Notes: a model not told the origin generated them from the letters alone. Positions 33,326-42,951 are shown, counted from the stretch's first letter. The stretch: 64,000 bases of DNA from Coprenecus sp949297365 (GCA_963931055.1 OZ006987.1:558001-622000), one strand, 5' to 3'. Numbers and translations: made by a program.

Positions 33326-34567
33326 TTATTTCATGTGTTGTTTCTCCTCATCCTGAAAATGCAGCAGATGTCCCATCTTCTTGTACTTGGTGTACATGTA
33401 CAGGGCATTCTTCTCATTGCAGGTCATCTCTATGGGATCACGGCCGACCACTTCTATGCCGTAGTGGTCAAGCCCCTCGATCTTGAGCGGATTGTTGGTC
33501 ATCAGTATGAGCTTCCTGATGCCCAGGTCGGCCAGGATGGCGGCTCCCGTATCGTACTCCCTGAGGTCGGCCTTGAAGCCCAGGGCGATATTGGCCTCCA
33601 CGGTATCCATGCCCTTGTCCTGCAGCTCATAGGCCCGGAGCTTGTTGATAAGACCGATGCCGCGTCCCTCCTGCCGCAGATAGAGCAGCACGCCCCGTCC
33701 GGCCTTCTCGATACGCCTGAGGGCCTCGGCCAGCTGCTCGCCGCAGTCGCAGCGCAGCGAGCCGAACACGTCTCCGGTCAGGCACTCGGAGTGCATACGG
33801 CACAGCACCGGCTCGTCAGAGGTCAGGTCTCCCTTTATCAGGGCCACATGATGCTCTTTTGTTATCTTATTGACATAGCCGCAGATACGGAAGTTGCCGT
33901 ACTTGGTGGGCAGGGAAGCATCGGTCACCTTCTCTATCCATCTCTCGTGATGCTTGCGGTACATCACCAGGTCGTCCACGGTGATAATCTTCAGACCGTG
34001 CTCCTTGGCGAAGGCTATCAGCTCGGTGGTACGCATCATGTCTCCGTCCTCCCGCATGATCTCGCAGCACAGGCCGCACTCATCCAGTCCGGCTATGCGC
34101 ATCAGATCCACTGTGGCCTCGGTGTGACCGCGGCGCTGCAGCACTCCTCCGGGCCTGGACTCCAAGGGGAACATATGCCCCGGACGGCGGAAATCCTCCG
34201 GCCGCGCGTCAGGCTCCACGCATTTCATCGCAGTCACCGAACGCTCTATGGCCGAGATGCCGGTCGTAGTGGACACATGATCTATCGATACGGTAAAGGC
34301 CGTGCTGTGATTGTCGGTATTGCGGGACACCATCTGGTCCAGTCCGAGCCTGCGGGTCATCTCCGCGCTCATCGGCATACAGATCAGTCCCTTGCCGTAG
34401 CAGGCCATGAAATTGACATTGGCCGTGGTGGCATATCTGGCCGCACATATCAGATCCCCCTCGTTCTCCCTGTCAGGATCGTCTATCACCACTATGATCT
34501 CACCCTGACGCAGGGCCTCCGCCGCCTCATCGATGGTATTGAACTTTCTTTCTGTCACTTTTTCCAT
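33326..34567 (-). CDS. ribBA: Bifunctional DHBP synthase/GTP cyclohydrolase II
   Basis: A 413-residue fusion. The N-terminal RibB domain (about 1-205) makes 3,4-dihydroxy-2-butanone 4-phosphate from ribulose 5-phosphate; its acidic motif VVIDDPDRENEGDL and the His-rich RRGHTEATVDL are present. The C-terminal RibA domain (about 210-410) opens GTP; zinc cysteines are visible in CRMHSECLTGDVFGSLRCDC and catalytic residues in YLRQEGRGIGL. Both activities appear intact. It lies between ribE and ribH and supplies two of the three entry reactions of the pathway. Confidence 0.97.
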   Translation of the reverse strand: MEKVTERKFNTIDEAAEALRQGEIIVVIDDPDRENEGDLICAARYATTANVNFMACYGKGLICMPMSAEMTRRLGLDQMVSRNTDNHSTAFTVSIDHVSTTTGISAIERSVTAMKCVEPDARPEDFRRPGHMFPLESRPGGVLQRRGHTEATVDLMRIAGLDECGLCCEIMREDGDMMRTTELIAFAKEHGLKIITVDDLVMYRKHHERWIEKVTDASLPTKYGNFRICGYVNKITKEHHVALIKGDLTSDEPVLCRMHSECLTGDVFGSLRCDCGEQLAEALRRIEKAGRGVLLYLRQEGRGIGLINKLRAYELQDKGMDTVEANIALGFKADLREYDTGAAILADLGIRKLILMTNNPLKIEGLDHYGIEVVGRDPIEMTCNEKNALYMYTKYKKMGHLLHFQDEEKQHMK

Positions 34568-34597
34568 TTTTATATAAAATACAATTTTTAAAATCGT

Positions 34598-35248
34598 CTA
34601 AAATCCGTTCTGTCTCAAAAATTCCATGCTCAGTCCGCCTTTTGCGCCGCTGTCTGCTCCGTTCCCGGAGTGCAGGAGCCGCTCGACATACCGGGCCAGC
34701 ATGTCCACCTCCACATTGACCGGCGAACCGACCCGAAGCAGATGCAGGGTAGTCGCGGCCATAGTATGAGGTATCAGTGACACCGTAAACGAATCCGCCC
34801 AGACCGAAGCCACGGTCAGGCTGGTACCGTCCAGAGTCACGGAACCTTTCTCCGCGATGTACCTCAAAACTTGCTCCGGTACGGACACTCTCATCAGCAG
34901 GGCTATGCCGTCCTTCTCCAGAGCCGCCACCCGGCCGCAGGCATCCACATGGCCGGATACGATATGGCCGCCGAACCGGCCTCCACAGAGCATGGCCCGC
35001 TCCAGATTGACCTTCGAGCCGGCCGAGAGACTGCCCAGCGAGGTGCGGCGCAGGGTCTCGGGCATGGCGTCCGCCGTAAAGTGTCCCTGGCCCGGAGTCA
35101 CCGTCAGGCAGACCCCGTTGACCGCTATGCTGTCTCCCACAGCCGTACCTTCCAGCACCTTGGACGCCTCGATGTCGAGCACCGCCCCGGTCCTGCCCGC
35201 GCGGACAGCGCGTACCGTGCCTATTTCCTCTATTATTCCCGTGAACAT
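34598..35248 (-). CDS. ribE: Riboflavin synthase, alpha subunit
   Basis: A 216-residue enzyme that dismutates two lumazine molecules to riboflavin. The two internally repeated barrel halves are recognisable: MFTGIIEEIGTVRAV (N-terminal, with the catalytic region near the start) and GGHIVSGHVDACGRVAAL opening the second, each containing a GVCLTV/GTSLTV block. Length is normal. Its start overlaps the end of ribD by 16 bases, so translation is coupled. ribBA follows 30 bases downstream. Confidence 0.97.
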   Translation of the reverse strand: MFTGIIEEIGTVRAVRAGRTGAVLDIEASKVLEGTAVGDSIAVNGVCLTVTPGQGHFTADAMPETLRRTSLGSLSAGSKVNLERAMLCGGRFGGHIVSGHVDACGRVAALEKDGIALLMRVSVPEQVLRYIAEKGSVTLDGTSLTVASVWADSFTVSLIPHTMAATTLHLLRVGSPVNVEVDMLARYVERLLHSGNGADSGAKGGLSMEFLRQNGF

Positions 35249-36357
35249 AATTCCGAATGTTTTGATGCAAATCCGTGCAGAAGCCAGTCGCAGCCAGAGG
35301 GCACAACCGATTCTATCACCACAGGAGCAGCCTGGTCCATAAGGCCGAAGCCCTCTCCGCCGACAAACCCCTTTGCCGTCCTGCCTCCGACAATTTTCGG
35401 AGCCACGAATACATAGTACTCATCCACGCAGTCCGCGCTTATCAGGCTCCAGTTCAGCTCGCCTCCGCCTTCCACCAGCACTGAGCTGAGCCCCATTGCG
35501 CCCAGCCTGTCCAGCAGGTCCGCGACATCCACCCGGCCGCAGGAGGAAGCGCACTCGAGGGTCTCCACTCCGTGACTTCGGAGAGCCGCTATCCGTTCCT
35601 GAGGGGCATCTGCGATATGAGCCACGACAGTGCGGCAGCTGCCCACACTACGCACAAGAGCCGAGCCGAGCGGCAACGAGGCCCTGGAGTCAGCGATGAT
35701 ACGCACCGGCTGACGCATTCCGTCCAGACGGCAGTTGAGCATCGGGTCATCCGCAAGCACCGTGCCGATACCGGCCATTATGCCGGCATACCGTCCGCGC
35801 AGCTCGTGGGCCAGATGTCTGGATTCCTCACAGCTCACCCATTTGGAGTCTCCAGAGGCAGCCGCGATGCGTCCGTCCAGGGTTACGGCACTCTTGAGCA
35901 CCACCCACGGACGCCTGGTCGTGATGTATTGGACAAATACCCTGTTGAGATACCTGGCCTCTTTTTCCAAAAGGCCGGTCTGTACTTCGATACCATGACT
36001 GCGGAGTATGCCCGCGCCCTTGCCGGCCACCAGCGGATTGGGGTCGGTCATGGCCACCACGACCCGGGATATTCCGGCCTCCATGATGGCGTTGGTACAC
36101 GGAGGCTGTTTGCCGAAGTGGCAGCATGGCTCGAGGGTCACATACATCGTAGCCCCCTGTGTCGGCTCCGTGCAGGCAGAAAGAGCGTCGCGCTCGGCGT
36201 GAAGGCTGCCGTAGACGTGATGCCAGCCACTGGCCAATACCCTGCCGTCACGTACTATAACCGCACCCACCATCGGGTTGGGATCCACGTGTCCCTGCCC
36301 TTTCCGGGCCAGGTCCAGTGCCATGCGCATATATTTGATGTCCTCGTCGCTCCACAT
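35233..36357 (-). CDS. ribD: Bifunctional riboflavin deaminase/reductase RibD
   Basis: A 374-residue two-domain enzyme. The N-terminal deaminase (about 1-145) carries the zinc site: His-Ala-Glu in GSLHAERDAL and the two Cys in PCCHFGKQPPC. The C-terminal reductase (about 150-365) includes LKSAVTLDGRIAA and SVLVEGGGELNW for NADPH and substrate binding. It catalyses the second and third steps after GTP opening. The ATG at 36357 was chosen over an in-frame TTG at 36363, because the latter lies inside the terminator's T-run. First gene of the operon, under the FMN riboswitch. Confidence 0.96.
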   Translation of the reverse strand: MWSDEDIKYMRMALDLARKGQGHVDPNPMVGAVIVRDGRVLASGWHHVYGSLHAERDALSACTEPTQGATMYVTLEPCCHFGKQPPCTNAIMEAGISRVVVAMTDPNPLVAGKGAGILRSHGIEVQTGLLEKEARYLNRVFVQYITTRRPWVVLKSAVTLDGRIAAASGDSKWVSCEESRHLAHELRGRYAGIMAGIGTVLADDPMLNCRLDGMRQPVRIIADSRASLPLGSALVRSVGSCRTVVAHIADAPQERIAALRSHGVETLECASSCGRVDVADLLDRLGAMGLSSVLVEGGGELNWSLISADCVDEYYVFVAPKIVGGRTAKGFVGGEGFGLMDQAAPVVIESVVPSGCDWLLHGFASKHSELCSRE

Positions 36358-36361
36358 AAAC

Positions 36362-36399
36362 AAAAAAGCCTAAGTACTGTATCAATACGTACTCAGGGC
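36362..36399 (-). terminator. Transcription attenuator of the rib operon
   Basis: On the minus strand GCCCTGAGTACGTAT and ATACAGTACTTAGGC (36399-36368) form a bulged stem ending in TTTTTT, five bases before the ribD ATG. It is the expression platform of the FMN riboswitch: FMN binding should favour this hairpin and stop transcription. Confidence 0.85.
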
Positions 36400-36425
36400 A
36401 GCGGCGACGTTAGGTCGTCATGACA

Positions 36426-36541
36426 CCTCTCTTTCATCCGGACTATACCGTCGGTATCGGAATTTCACCGATTCAGTCCCTGATAATCAGGGAGTCGCGG
36501 ACTGTCACCGCCGGTAGGGAATCGCACCCTGCCCTGAGAGA
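36426..36541 (-). ncRNA. FMN riboswitch (RFN element)
   Basis: The minus strand carries the full RFN core: CAGGGTGCGATTCCCTACCG, GGCGGTGACAGTCCGCGA, a variable stem ACTCCCTGATTATCAGGGA, TGAATCGGTGAAATTCCGA, and ACCGACGGTATAGTCCGGA followed by TGAAAGAGAG, which closes P1 with CTCTC at the 5' end. These blocks are near-invariant in the class. It precedes a terminator and ribD, so it senses FMN and represses riboflavin synthesis by premature termination. Confidence 0.97.
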
Positions 36542-36557
36542 TATTCATTTTGGTTGG

Positions 36558-36588
36558 CAAATGTATGGAAATTTCCCCAACTTTGCAA
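36558..36588 (-). promoter_or_regulatory. Promoter of the rib operon
   Basis: On the minus strand TTG (36586-36588), 20 bases, TACATTTG (36558-36565). Initiation would fall about 36550, just before the riboswitch. Confidence 0.7.
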
Positions 36589-36593
36589 CCGTT

Positions 36594-37730
36594 ATGAAAG
36601 AAATACGCCACATCGTCATCTCAGACCCGCACGACTGCTGCGGCTGCACCGCATGTGCCTCTGCCTGCCCCAGAGGCTGCATCTCCATGAAGGACCATCA
36701 GGAAGGCTTCCTGTATCCCGAAGTCAATACAGAGCTCTGCATCGAATGCGGTCTCTGCGTCAAGGTCTGTCCGGTACAGGCCCGGTATCCAGCCCGCAGA
36801 CCGCTCGCCGTCTACGCCGTAAAGCATCCGGACGGACAGGTAAGGGAAGGCAGCGCGTCAGGAGGGGCATTCCCGCTGCTGGCCGCCGCCGTACTGAAAG
36901 ACGGCGGTCTGGTCTTCGGCTCACGCTTCGACTCTGCGATGGAAGCCGTGCATGACTGCGCCTCCGCGCCGGAGGAAGTACATCCTTTTATCGGCTCAAA
37001 ATATCTTCAGAGCCGGATGGAGGACTGCTACGGCAAGGTACGGAAAGCCCTCAAAGAGGGACGGAAGGTGCTGTTTACCGGGACTCCGTGTCAGGTGGCC
37101 GGGCTCAATCACTATCTGAGCAGCATACCGGACCATCTGCTGACAGCCGAGCTGATATGCCACGGTGCACCGTCTCCAGGGGTATGGCGGCAATACCTCC
37201 GCGAGGAAATCCAGAGACTGGAGGACAGGGGATACCGGAACGTGCGCATAGACAATGTGAGATTCAGGGACAAGGACGGTTCCGGCTGGAAGGGCTATCA
37301 TTTCAGGATATTCTTCTCGGCTGTTGATCCGGACGGGAAGCCATGCCGCCCGGTGCTCAGCGAGCCGGGCAAGGCCGCGAACCTCTTCATACGGGGTTTC
37401 CTGGCGGACCTGTATTCCAGACCGAGCTGCTACCGCTGTCCCGCCCGGGAACTGCGCAGCGGCAGCGACCTGACCATCGGAGACTTCTGGGGCATCGGCG
37501 ACCTCCGCCCCGACTTCGATGACGACCGCGGAGTCAGCGCGGTGCTGGTCAACACGGAAAAAGGCCGGAAAATATTCAACGGCCTTGACTGTATACGCAT
37601 GGAGATGAGCTATGAGGATGTACTGCGGCGCAACCGATGCCTGGAGCAGTCCGTAGCAGAACCGGCCGGGCGGGCCGACTTCTTCGCTTCCACGGACAGC
37701 ATACACGACACCATCCGCCGCCTGATCTAA
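36594..37730 (+). CDS. Coenzyme F420 hydrogenase/dehydrogenase beta-subunit-like iron-sulfur protein
   Basis: A 378-residue protein. The N-terminus has two [4Fe-4S] ferredoxin motifs: CCGCTACASACP and CIECGLCVKVCPVQ (about residues 13-60). The rest is the FrhB/FdhB-type module (SGGAFPLLAAAVLKDGG, TGTPCQVAGLNHYL, FRDKDGSGWKGYHF, TIGDFWGIGDLRPDF). Members are flavin/iron-sulfur electron-transfer proteins; in Bacteroidales they often occur beside polysaccharide pyruvyl-transfer genes, none of which is present here. The ATG at 36594 was chosen; an in-frame extension would read through the riboswitch. Transcribed divergently from the rib operon. Confidence 0.85.
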   Translation: MKEIRHIVISDPHDCCGCTACASACPRGCISMKDHQEGFLYPEVNTELCIECGLCVKVCPVQARYPARRPLAVYAVKHPDGQVREGSASGGAFPLLAAAVLKDGGLVFGSRFDSAMEAVHDCASAPEEVHPFIGSKYLQSRMEDCYGKVRKALKEGRKVLFTGTPCQVAGLNHYLSSIPDHLLTAELICHGAPSPGVWRQYLREEIQRLEDRGYRNVRIDNVRFRDKDGSGWKGYHFRIFFSAVDPDGKPCRPVLSEPGKAANLFIRGFLADLYSRPSCYRCPARELRSGSDLTIGDFWGIGDLRPDFDDDRGVSAVLVNTEKGRKIFNGLDCIRMEMSYEDVLRRNRCLEQSVAEPAGRADFFASTDSIHDTIRRLI

Positions 37731-37737
37731 GTACAAA

Positions 37738-37763
37738 AGGCCGCCCGGAATACCGGACAGCCT
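37738..37763 (-). terminator. Terminator of the minus-strand lipoprotein gene
   Basis: On the minus strand AGGCTGTCCGG (37763-37753) pairs with CCGGGCGGCCT (37748-37738), using G-T wobbles, and runs into TTTTGT. It fits best as the end of the gene at 37789-39174. Confidence 0.65.
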
Positions 37764-37788
37764 CCTGCACCTTAATTAATCTTATGCT

Positions 37789-39174
37789 TTATTCTATCAG
37801 TTTCAGGATAGTAATGTCACGTATCTCCTCATTGCCGGTATTGTCCTCTCCGACGGAACTTGTCACGAAATAGGTCAGATTGGTACTGTACTTAATCCAT
37901 CGGTTACGTCCCTCGTTGTGCAGGTACACCGCGCCGTCCCCGTATGTAATACGCCAGATGTAATATGCGTCGGAAGATGCCGGTTCGGTTTTCATAAAGA
38001 AGAAGTTCCCTTCAACCGAAGTTCCTCCCGCAGTGCCGACATAGTTTCCATTGGTATTGCCCGCAGCCTCGCTGTACAGCCAGTAATACCCGTCAGCACC
38101 TGCTACCGGTCCTATTGTGAATACATAATCCATCACATCACCCACAACCGGAATACCGCCCAAGTCAGGATCATACTCAATTGTCACCGCGTCTATCTTA
38201 GATGATATGTGCTCCGATGCCACACGGTAGACATAATCGGACTGCCTGTATGCTATCAGGTACTTGTTGTCCGGAGAGAACTGCTCGTCTTCGGATATTT
38301 CGACAAAATACGGGTCCCTGATTACCTGTCCCTCCCCGAGCGTCATCTCCACCTTGTACAAAGTCGCATCAGGATCATCCAGCTCGAAATTACCGTCACG
38401 GAAGACGAACTCATTGTTGTCGGTCACAACCTCCAGAGTCACACCGCTGTAAGAGCCGCGCATAACGGGTACGTACACATATCCGCCCCTTTCCAGAGGA
38501 GACAGTCTGTCTATCGTTGTGGTGACACTGTTGGACACACCGTTGAAAATCACGCCTCCGTTCACGGATCCGGCCACATTTACAGTTCCAGCCACAGGCT
38601 GCGCCGCAGTGAATGTCACCGACTGTATCTGGTCCTGAGGGAAATCCGCAGTGGCAAAATCAAACCTGATCACAGACACCGGCACGTCATAGCTGACTGA
38701 CACGGATGTCTCACCGGTCTCAGGCACATGCGTACAAGCCATCATTGGAATCACAATACCGGTACTGTTGACTGCACTTATCGAGTCCTGCGTCTGCTGA
38801 GCACTGATTTCCAGGCTGAGATCAGCAAGCGTTCCTCCAGCCAGTCCGTTTCCAGGATAAACCACGTACAGACGGTTGTCCGTCCCGGCACTCTCAGGTA
38901 TTGTCGCTGTAAACACACCCTCAGAAGATACCTGCGCTTCTTTGACCACGTCCGATGCACAATCTGTGACATAGGCCACCACATCTCCTTCGCACCACAC
39001 AAGATGTGAGTAGTCGGAGTACTCGTATTCGAGACTGGTCCTTGTATCCGCCTCCACAGGGTAGACAGTTATACTGCGCGTCTTTATGCTGTCCGACACT
39101 TCCGTAATCTGACAGGCAGAGAAAAGAATGGCCGATACTGTGGCCGCTACTGAAAGATATATATTGCGTTTCAT
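37789..39174 (-). CDS. Fimbrillin-like surface lipoprotein
   Basis: A 461-residue lipoprotein with lipobox FSAC (residues 18-21). After the Cys comes a Thr-rich linker (ITEVSDSIKTRSITVYPVEA) and the segment DTRTSLEYEYSDYSHLVWCE-G-DVVAYV, which has the pattern of fimbrillin-like (Mfa-like) families: T[KR]T..[LF].......W..GD. The body is beta-rich (QIQSVTFTAAQPVAGTVNVA, GGYVYVPVMRGSYSGVTLEV) and the C-terminal 150 residues look like a separate sandwich. Probably surface-exposed, possibly a minor pilus subunit or adhesin; no other pilus genes are adjacent. The LRR lipoprotein gene lies 26 bases upstream on the same strand. Confidence 0.6.
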   Translation of the reverse strand: MKRNIYLSVAATVSAILFSACQITEVSDSIKTRSITVYPVEADTRTSLEYEYSDYSHLVWCEGDVVAYVTDCASDVVKEAQVSSEGVFTATIPESAGTDNRLYVVYPGNGLAGGTLADLSLEISAQQTQDSISAVNSTGIVIPMMACTHVPETGETSVSVSYDVPVSVIRFDFATADFPQDQIQSVTFTAAQPVAGTVNVAGSVNGGVIFNGVSNSVTTTIDRLSPLERGGYVYVPVMRGSYSGVTLEVVTDNNEFVFRDGNFELDDPDATLYKVEMTLGEGQVIRDPYFVEISEDEQFSPDNKYLIAYRQSDYVYRVASEHISSKIDAVTIEYDPDLGGIPVVGDVMDYVFTIGPVAGADGYYWLYSEAAGNTNGNYVGTAGGTSVEGNFFFMKTEPASSDAYYIWRITYGDGAVYLHNEGRNRWIKYSTNLTYFVTSSVGEDNTGNEEIRDITILKLIE

Positions 39175-39200
39175 GATTGTCGTTGTTTAGTTAATGAATG

Positions 39201-41204
39201 TTATTCCCATGGATTGATTTCAGTATCACCCCAGTTGCCGGTATCAACATCATCATAGTCCCTGGCAGGTCCTTTGTACACTGTGCATCCGTCATCCACC
39301 CGCAACTGGCTTGGATTGGCATTCTCGTTGATATACAACTCCTTCATGCCGTTATCATGACAGAACACCGATGTAATTACTGCCATGCTTGTTATATCAA
39401 GAGACTCTATCTGATTGATAGACACATCCAACATGGCCACGTTTTTCAGATAATTCAGACTCAGTTGCGTGAACTTGTTCGACGCCAATGTCAGGGAATT
39501 GATATTGTCACATCCCCTCAAATCCACCTTTGTCAACTGATTGCCGCCAAGTCCCACGGATACGAGCGTGCCGGTGGCCGGAAACAGGACTGACGTAATC
39601 GCATTCGCACTTGCCTCAATCTCCGTAATTGAAGTGGCGTCAGTCAGATCCAGCTCTGTCAGATCATTGCTGGAACAATTAAGCAGATACAACTGCGTAC
39701 ATCCCTCAAGAGTCAGAGATGTCATATCATTCTGCTGCACATAGAGATAGGCTATTGAGGAGCCCGTCATATCCAGCTCTGTAAGGGCATTGCCGTAAAC
39801 AGTCAAAGACCTTATGACCGTATTGCAGTCTGACAAGTCTATGGAAGTAAGCTGGTTATCATGCAAATCTATATCAGCGAGAGCCACACATCCATCCAGA
39901 TTGACAGAGGTTATAGCATTATTGAAAGCATTGATTGACGTCAGGTCCGAGCATCCGGACAGGTCAAGCGCCCCTATCTGGTTGGACCAGCATGTAAGGC
40001 CGGTGAGTTTCTTGTTTCCTGAAAGATCCAGGGAGGTCAACTGGTTGGAGGCCACGTCCAAGGATGTGATCTCAGGATTCCGCGTAAGGTCTACTGACGT
40101 AAGAAGATTGCTGTATAACTGGAAATTATAGAGCTTTGAGCTTGCTGTCACATCAACTGAAGGAATCTGGTTGGCATAGGCTATGAGCTGCTGCAGTTCC
40201 GGACATCCGGACACATTCAGACCGGAGAGCTGACTCTCGGAACAGTTCAGATACTCCATTTCTGCTTTCCCGCTCAGATCAAGGGTAAAGCCGGACATGG
40301 GATTTCTGCGCGTGGTAACGTTTACAAGAGCATCATTATTACTGAAATCCAGTTCTGATATGGAATTGTAAGCGATGTTGATATCCTCCAATGCCTTGCA
40401 GTCCGAGATATCCAGTTCCGACACAGCTCCGTCCACTATGTTCAGGGACCTCAATGCCGAGCATCCCGTCAGGTCTACAGACTCCAGTATATATCCGGTC
40501 ATGTCATTGGCCTTGAGCAATTCCAGCGAAGAGCAGCCGCTTAGGTTCAGATTGAGGATGAGGTTATGGTCGCAATACACTTCCTTCAGGGCGGTCATGC
40601 CGCTCAGATCCAGATCCGGTCCTACCGAATTGTAACTGAGCGTCAGCTTTTCAAGATTAGTCAGTTCCCTGATGCCTTTCACTGAGGTTATGACAGCCTC
40701 CTGGTCCGTGCATGTTATCTCTGTTATTGCAAGCTTTTCCTCCTCACTCAGGGCTCCGTCCGAGTCCGTGTCAAACTTGCTCAGCAGAAACGCAAGAAAA
40801 TCAGGGTCGAATTCCTCTCCTTCCGGCTCGTCTCCTCCAGTGCCCCGAGCAGCCTGAGTAACAGTTACGGGTTCAGAAACGCTTCCCGCCACAATAGTGA
40901 ACGACGCGCTTCTGGAACTTACCGTATCACTATTGGGCTGTACTGTCAGTTCAACGACAATATCCCCTGCCTCGCCTCCTTGCGGAGTAATTGAAAGCCA
41001 CTCCTCAGGCTCATAAGAGATATACCACTGAACATTTGTGTTGAAAGAGAAGTCCTTGGAACCGGCTTCAGCAGAGAATTCAACAGCTGCCCCGTCATTG
41101 AGAGTAATCCTGGGCTCCACCGTTTTCTCGCTTTTCTTGCATGATGTCATTATGCACACCGCACTCACGACAAACATAATGAGGTAGGATAAATTTTTTC
41201 TCAT
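39201..41204 (-). CDS. BACON-LRR surface lipoprotein with a calcium-loop-like insert
   Basis: A 667-residue lipoprotein: lipobox MTSC (about residues 18-21), a BACON domain (about 30-130; FSFNTNVQWYISYEPEEWLS, SFTIVAGSVSEPVTVTQAA), then KFDTDSDGALSEEEKLAI near 160, an EF-hand/dockerin-like Ca2+ loop, and about twenty leucine-rich repeats of the form NxLTSLDLSGNxxL to the C-terminus. Repeats of this kind make curved binding surfaces. The start at 41204 gives a lipoprotein signal; the upstream frame does not. It is likely a surface-anchored adhesin or binding protein, co-transcribed with the fimbrillin-like gene (26 bases apart). Confidence 0.8.
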   Translation of the reverse strand: MRKNLSYLIMFVVSAVCIMTSCKKSEKTVEPRITLNDGAAVEFSAEAGSKDFSFNTNVQWYISYEPEEWLSITPQGGEAGDIVVELTVQPNSDTVSSRSASFTIVAGSVSEPVTVTQAARGTGGDEPEGEEFDPDFLAFLLSKFDTDSDGALSEEEKLAITEITCTDQEAVITSVKGIRELTNLEKLTLSYNSVGPDLDLSGMTALKEVYCDHNLILNLNLSGCSSLELLKANDMTGYILESVDLTGCSALRSLNIVDGAVSELDISDCKALEDINIAYNSISELDFSNNDALVNVTTRRNPMSGFTLDLSGKAEMEYLNCSESQLSGLNVSGCPELQQLIAYANQIPSVDVTASSKLYNFQLYSNLLTSVDLTRNPEITSLDVASNQLTSLDLSGNKKLTGLTCWSNQIGALDLSGCSDLTSINAFNNAITSVNLDGCVALADIDLHDNQLTSIDLSDCNTVIRSLTVYGNALTELDMTGSSIAYLYVQQNDMTSLTLEGCTQLYLLNCSSNDLTELDLTDATSITEIEASANAITSVLFPATGTLVSVGLGGNQLTKVDLRGCDNINSLTLASNKFTQLSLNYLKNVAMLDVSINQIESLDITSMAVITSVFCHDNGMKELYINENANPSQLRVDDGCTVYKGPARDYDDVDTGNWGDTEINPWE

Positions 41205-41298
41205 ATCAGTAAGATTTGGTTTAAAAACTTGTACAAATATATAAATCAGCCGCAATTATAAAATTACGGATTTTTCAAAATTTGTATAATTGATGTTT

Positions 41299-42951
41299 TT
41301 AAAACCGTCCCTTGGACTCCGTTCTGAACTTAGATGGCGGAACTCCAGTCTCTTTGATAAAATTGTTGTAAAAAGTGGTCAGGTTAGCGTACCCAACCTC
41401 ATCCGCGACTTTCTTTATAGGCATGTCTGTCTCTGAAAGTAATTTTATACTTTCCTTTATGCGCATGGAATTGAGCCATGCATTAAAGGAAACGCCGGCG
41501 TATGTGTTGACTGCCCTCGAAAGATAACTTCTGTTTGTTCCCAGACGGGCGGCCATATCCTCCACTGTAAGATTCTTCACGGCGTACATCTTCTCCTGCC
41601 GCATAAAATCCGAAAGTCTGTCAAAAAGCAGCCTTATCGTCCCGTTTTCCCCGCCCAGTCCGTCCTGCTTGACTGCATCAAGACGTTCCAGCAACTCTTT
41701 TTCACGCTTCTGATAGGCATTATACTTCACTACAAGCTGCCTGTACATCATATTCTGCGACCGGTTCCGTAAAACCACGGCCAGCACGACTACCACAGCC
41801 ACTATAAACGCCGCCACAACCAGTTCTATCAACTGCCTCTGCTTCAAGAGCTGCACATCCCTGTGCTGAAGCTCATTGGCGTTCTTCTGCCCCTCATACT
41901 GACGGATAAGGCTGTTGAAGGAGCGTTCTTTCTCGACATTGAAGACCCTGTCCTTCAAATCATAATACATGGACAGATACTCCACGGCCCGGTCATGCTC
42001 GCCCATAGCGGAATACACCTCCGCCAGTTCCTGATATATCCCGTAACCGTAGAAATAAAGCTGATATTTCTCCGTTATATCCAGCCCGCGCCGATAATAC
42101 TCCACAGCCTCTCTGTAACGTTTATTCCCCGCCAGGAACTTTCCGTAGCCGGCAAGAGCCTCCACCTGCATAGTGCTGTCATCGCTTCTGTGAGCCTCCA
42201 GACAGTGCAGGAAGACACTTTCCGCCTCACCGTTCCTGCCCAAGGATGCCAGAACAGAGGCATAAAGCGGCTCATAGGAGTTGGAGCCTACCGAATGCTC
42301 CGGCCACTGCTCCGCTTCCCGGATATACCTGAGAGCCTCCTGGTCATTTCCCAGGCTGTGATACATATAGGCATACATCAAGGCTCCAGTGTACATAAAA
42401 TAGCTGTCCCCGGTCCGCCTGCCATAATCACAGATCTCCCCGGCAGTGGCCAGGCCGGCAGGATCCTGCCTGATATAGTGGATGATGGACACATTGATCA
42501 ACAGCATATAATAGGCATCCGTGCTGCCGCTCTTCTCCGCGCAGTCTATTGCCTCGTAAAAATGATGCAGGGCGTTCTCATACTCAATGGCGTTTATCAG
42601 ATTGTAGACACCGGTGATATTGTGTATGATTATGCATTCGGGATACATCTGAAGCTCCTCTGCGTCCTGAGTGACCGCATCAAAGTAATAATACATGGAA
42701 TCCGGAGAGAAGGTCATATAGTACAGACGGCCCAGTCTCGCACCAGACGCAACGGCTTCACGCCGGTTGCCGGACATTCTGGCACTGTCATATATGGACC
42801 TTGCCAGGCTCACCGCCTTCTCATACTGCCCGGCAGAGGCAAGACTGTCCACTTCCGCACACGGGTCCACATGCACTGACGCATCCTCGGAGCACGAGAC
42901 CGACAGCCACCCAAAAAGCCCGATGGCCAATATGACAATCCGCCGGATCAT
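41299..42951 (-). CDS. TPR sensor with C-terminal AraC-type DNA-binding domain
   Basis: A 550-residue membrane-anchored regulator: an N-terminal signal/lipobox-like segment (VILAIGLFGWLSVSCSED), six or more TPR-like helices in the periplasm (about 25-370; EYENALHHFYEAIDCAEKSG, YREAVEYYRRGLDITEKY), a single membrane helix (LIELVVAAFIVAVVVVLAVV, about 385-405), a coiled linker and an AraC helix-turn-helix at the end (LTVEDMAARLGTNRSYLSRA, MPIKKVADEVGYANLTTFYN). Such hybrids in Bacteroidales sense a periplasmic signal and control nearby genes, often surface lipoproteins. It starts two bases after the preceding gene, hence the end of the pyrG operon. Confidence 0.85.
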   Translation of the reverse strand: MIRRIVILAIGLFGWLSVSCSEDASVHVDPCAEVDSLASAGQYEKAVSLARSIYDSARMSGNRREAVASGARLGRLYYMTFSPDSMYYYFDAVTQDAEELQMYPECIIIHNITGVYNLINAIEYENALHHFYEAIDCAEKSGSTDAYYMLLINVSIIHYIRQDPAGLATAGEICDYGRRTGDSYFMYTGALMYAYMYHSLGNDQEALRYIREAEQWPEHSVGSNSYEPLYASVLASLGRNGEAESVFLHCLEAHRSDDSTMQVEALAGYGKFLAGNKRYREAVEYYRRGLDITEKYQLYFYGYGIYQELAEVYSAMGEHDRAVEYLSMYYDLKDRVFNVEKERSFNSLIRQYEGQKNANELQHRDVQLLKQRQLIELVVAAFIVAVVVVLAVVLRNRSQNMMYRQLVVKYNAYQKREKELLERLDAVKQDGLGGENGTIRLLFDRLSDFMRQEKMYAVKNLTVEDMAARLGTNRSYLSRAVNTYAGVSFNAWLNSMRIKESIKLLSETDMPIKKVADEVGYANLTTFYNNFIKETGVPPSKFRTESKGRF

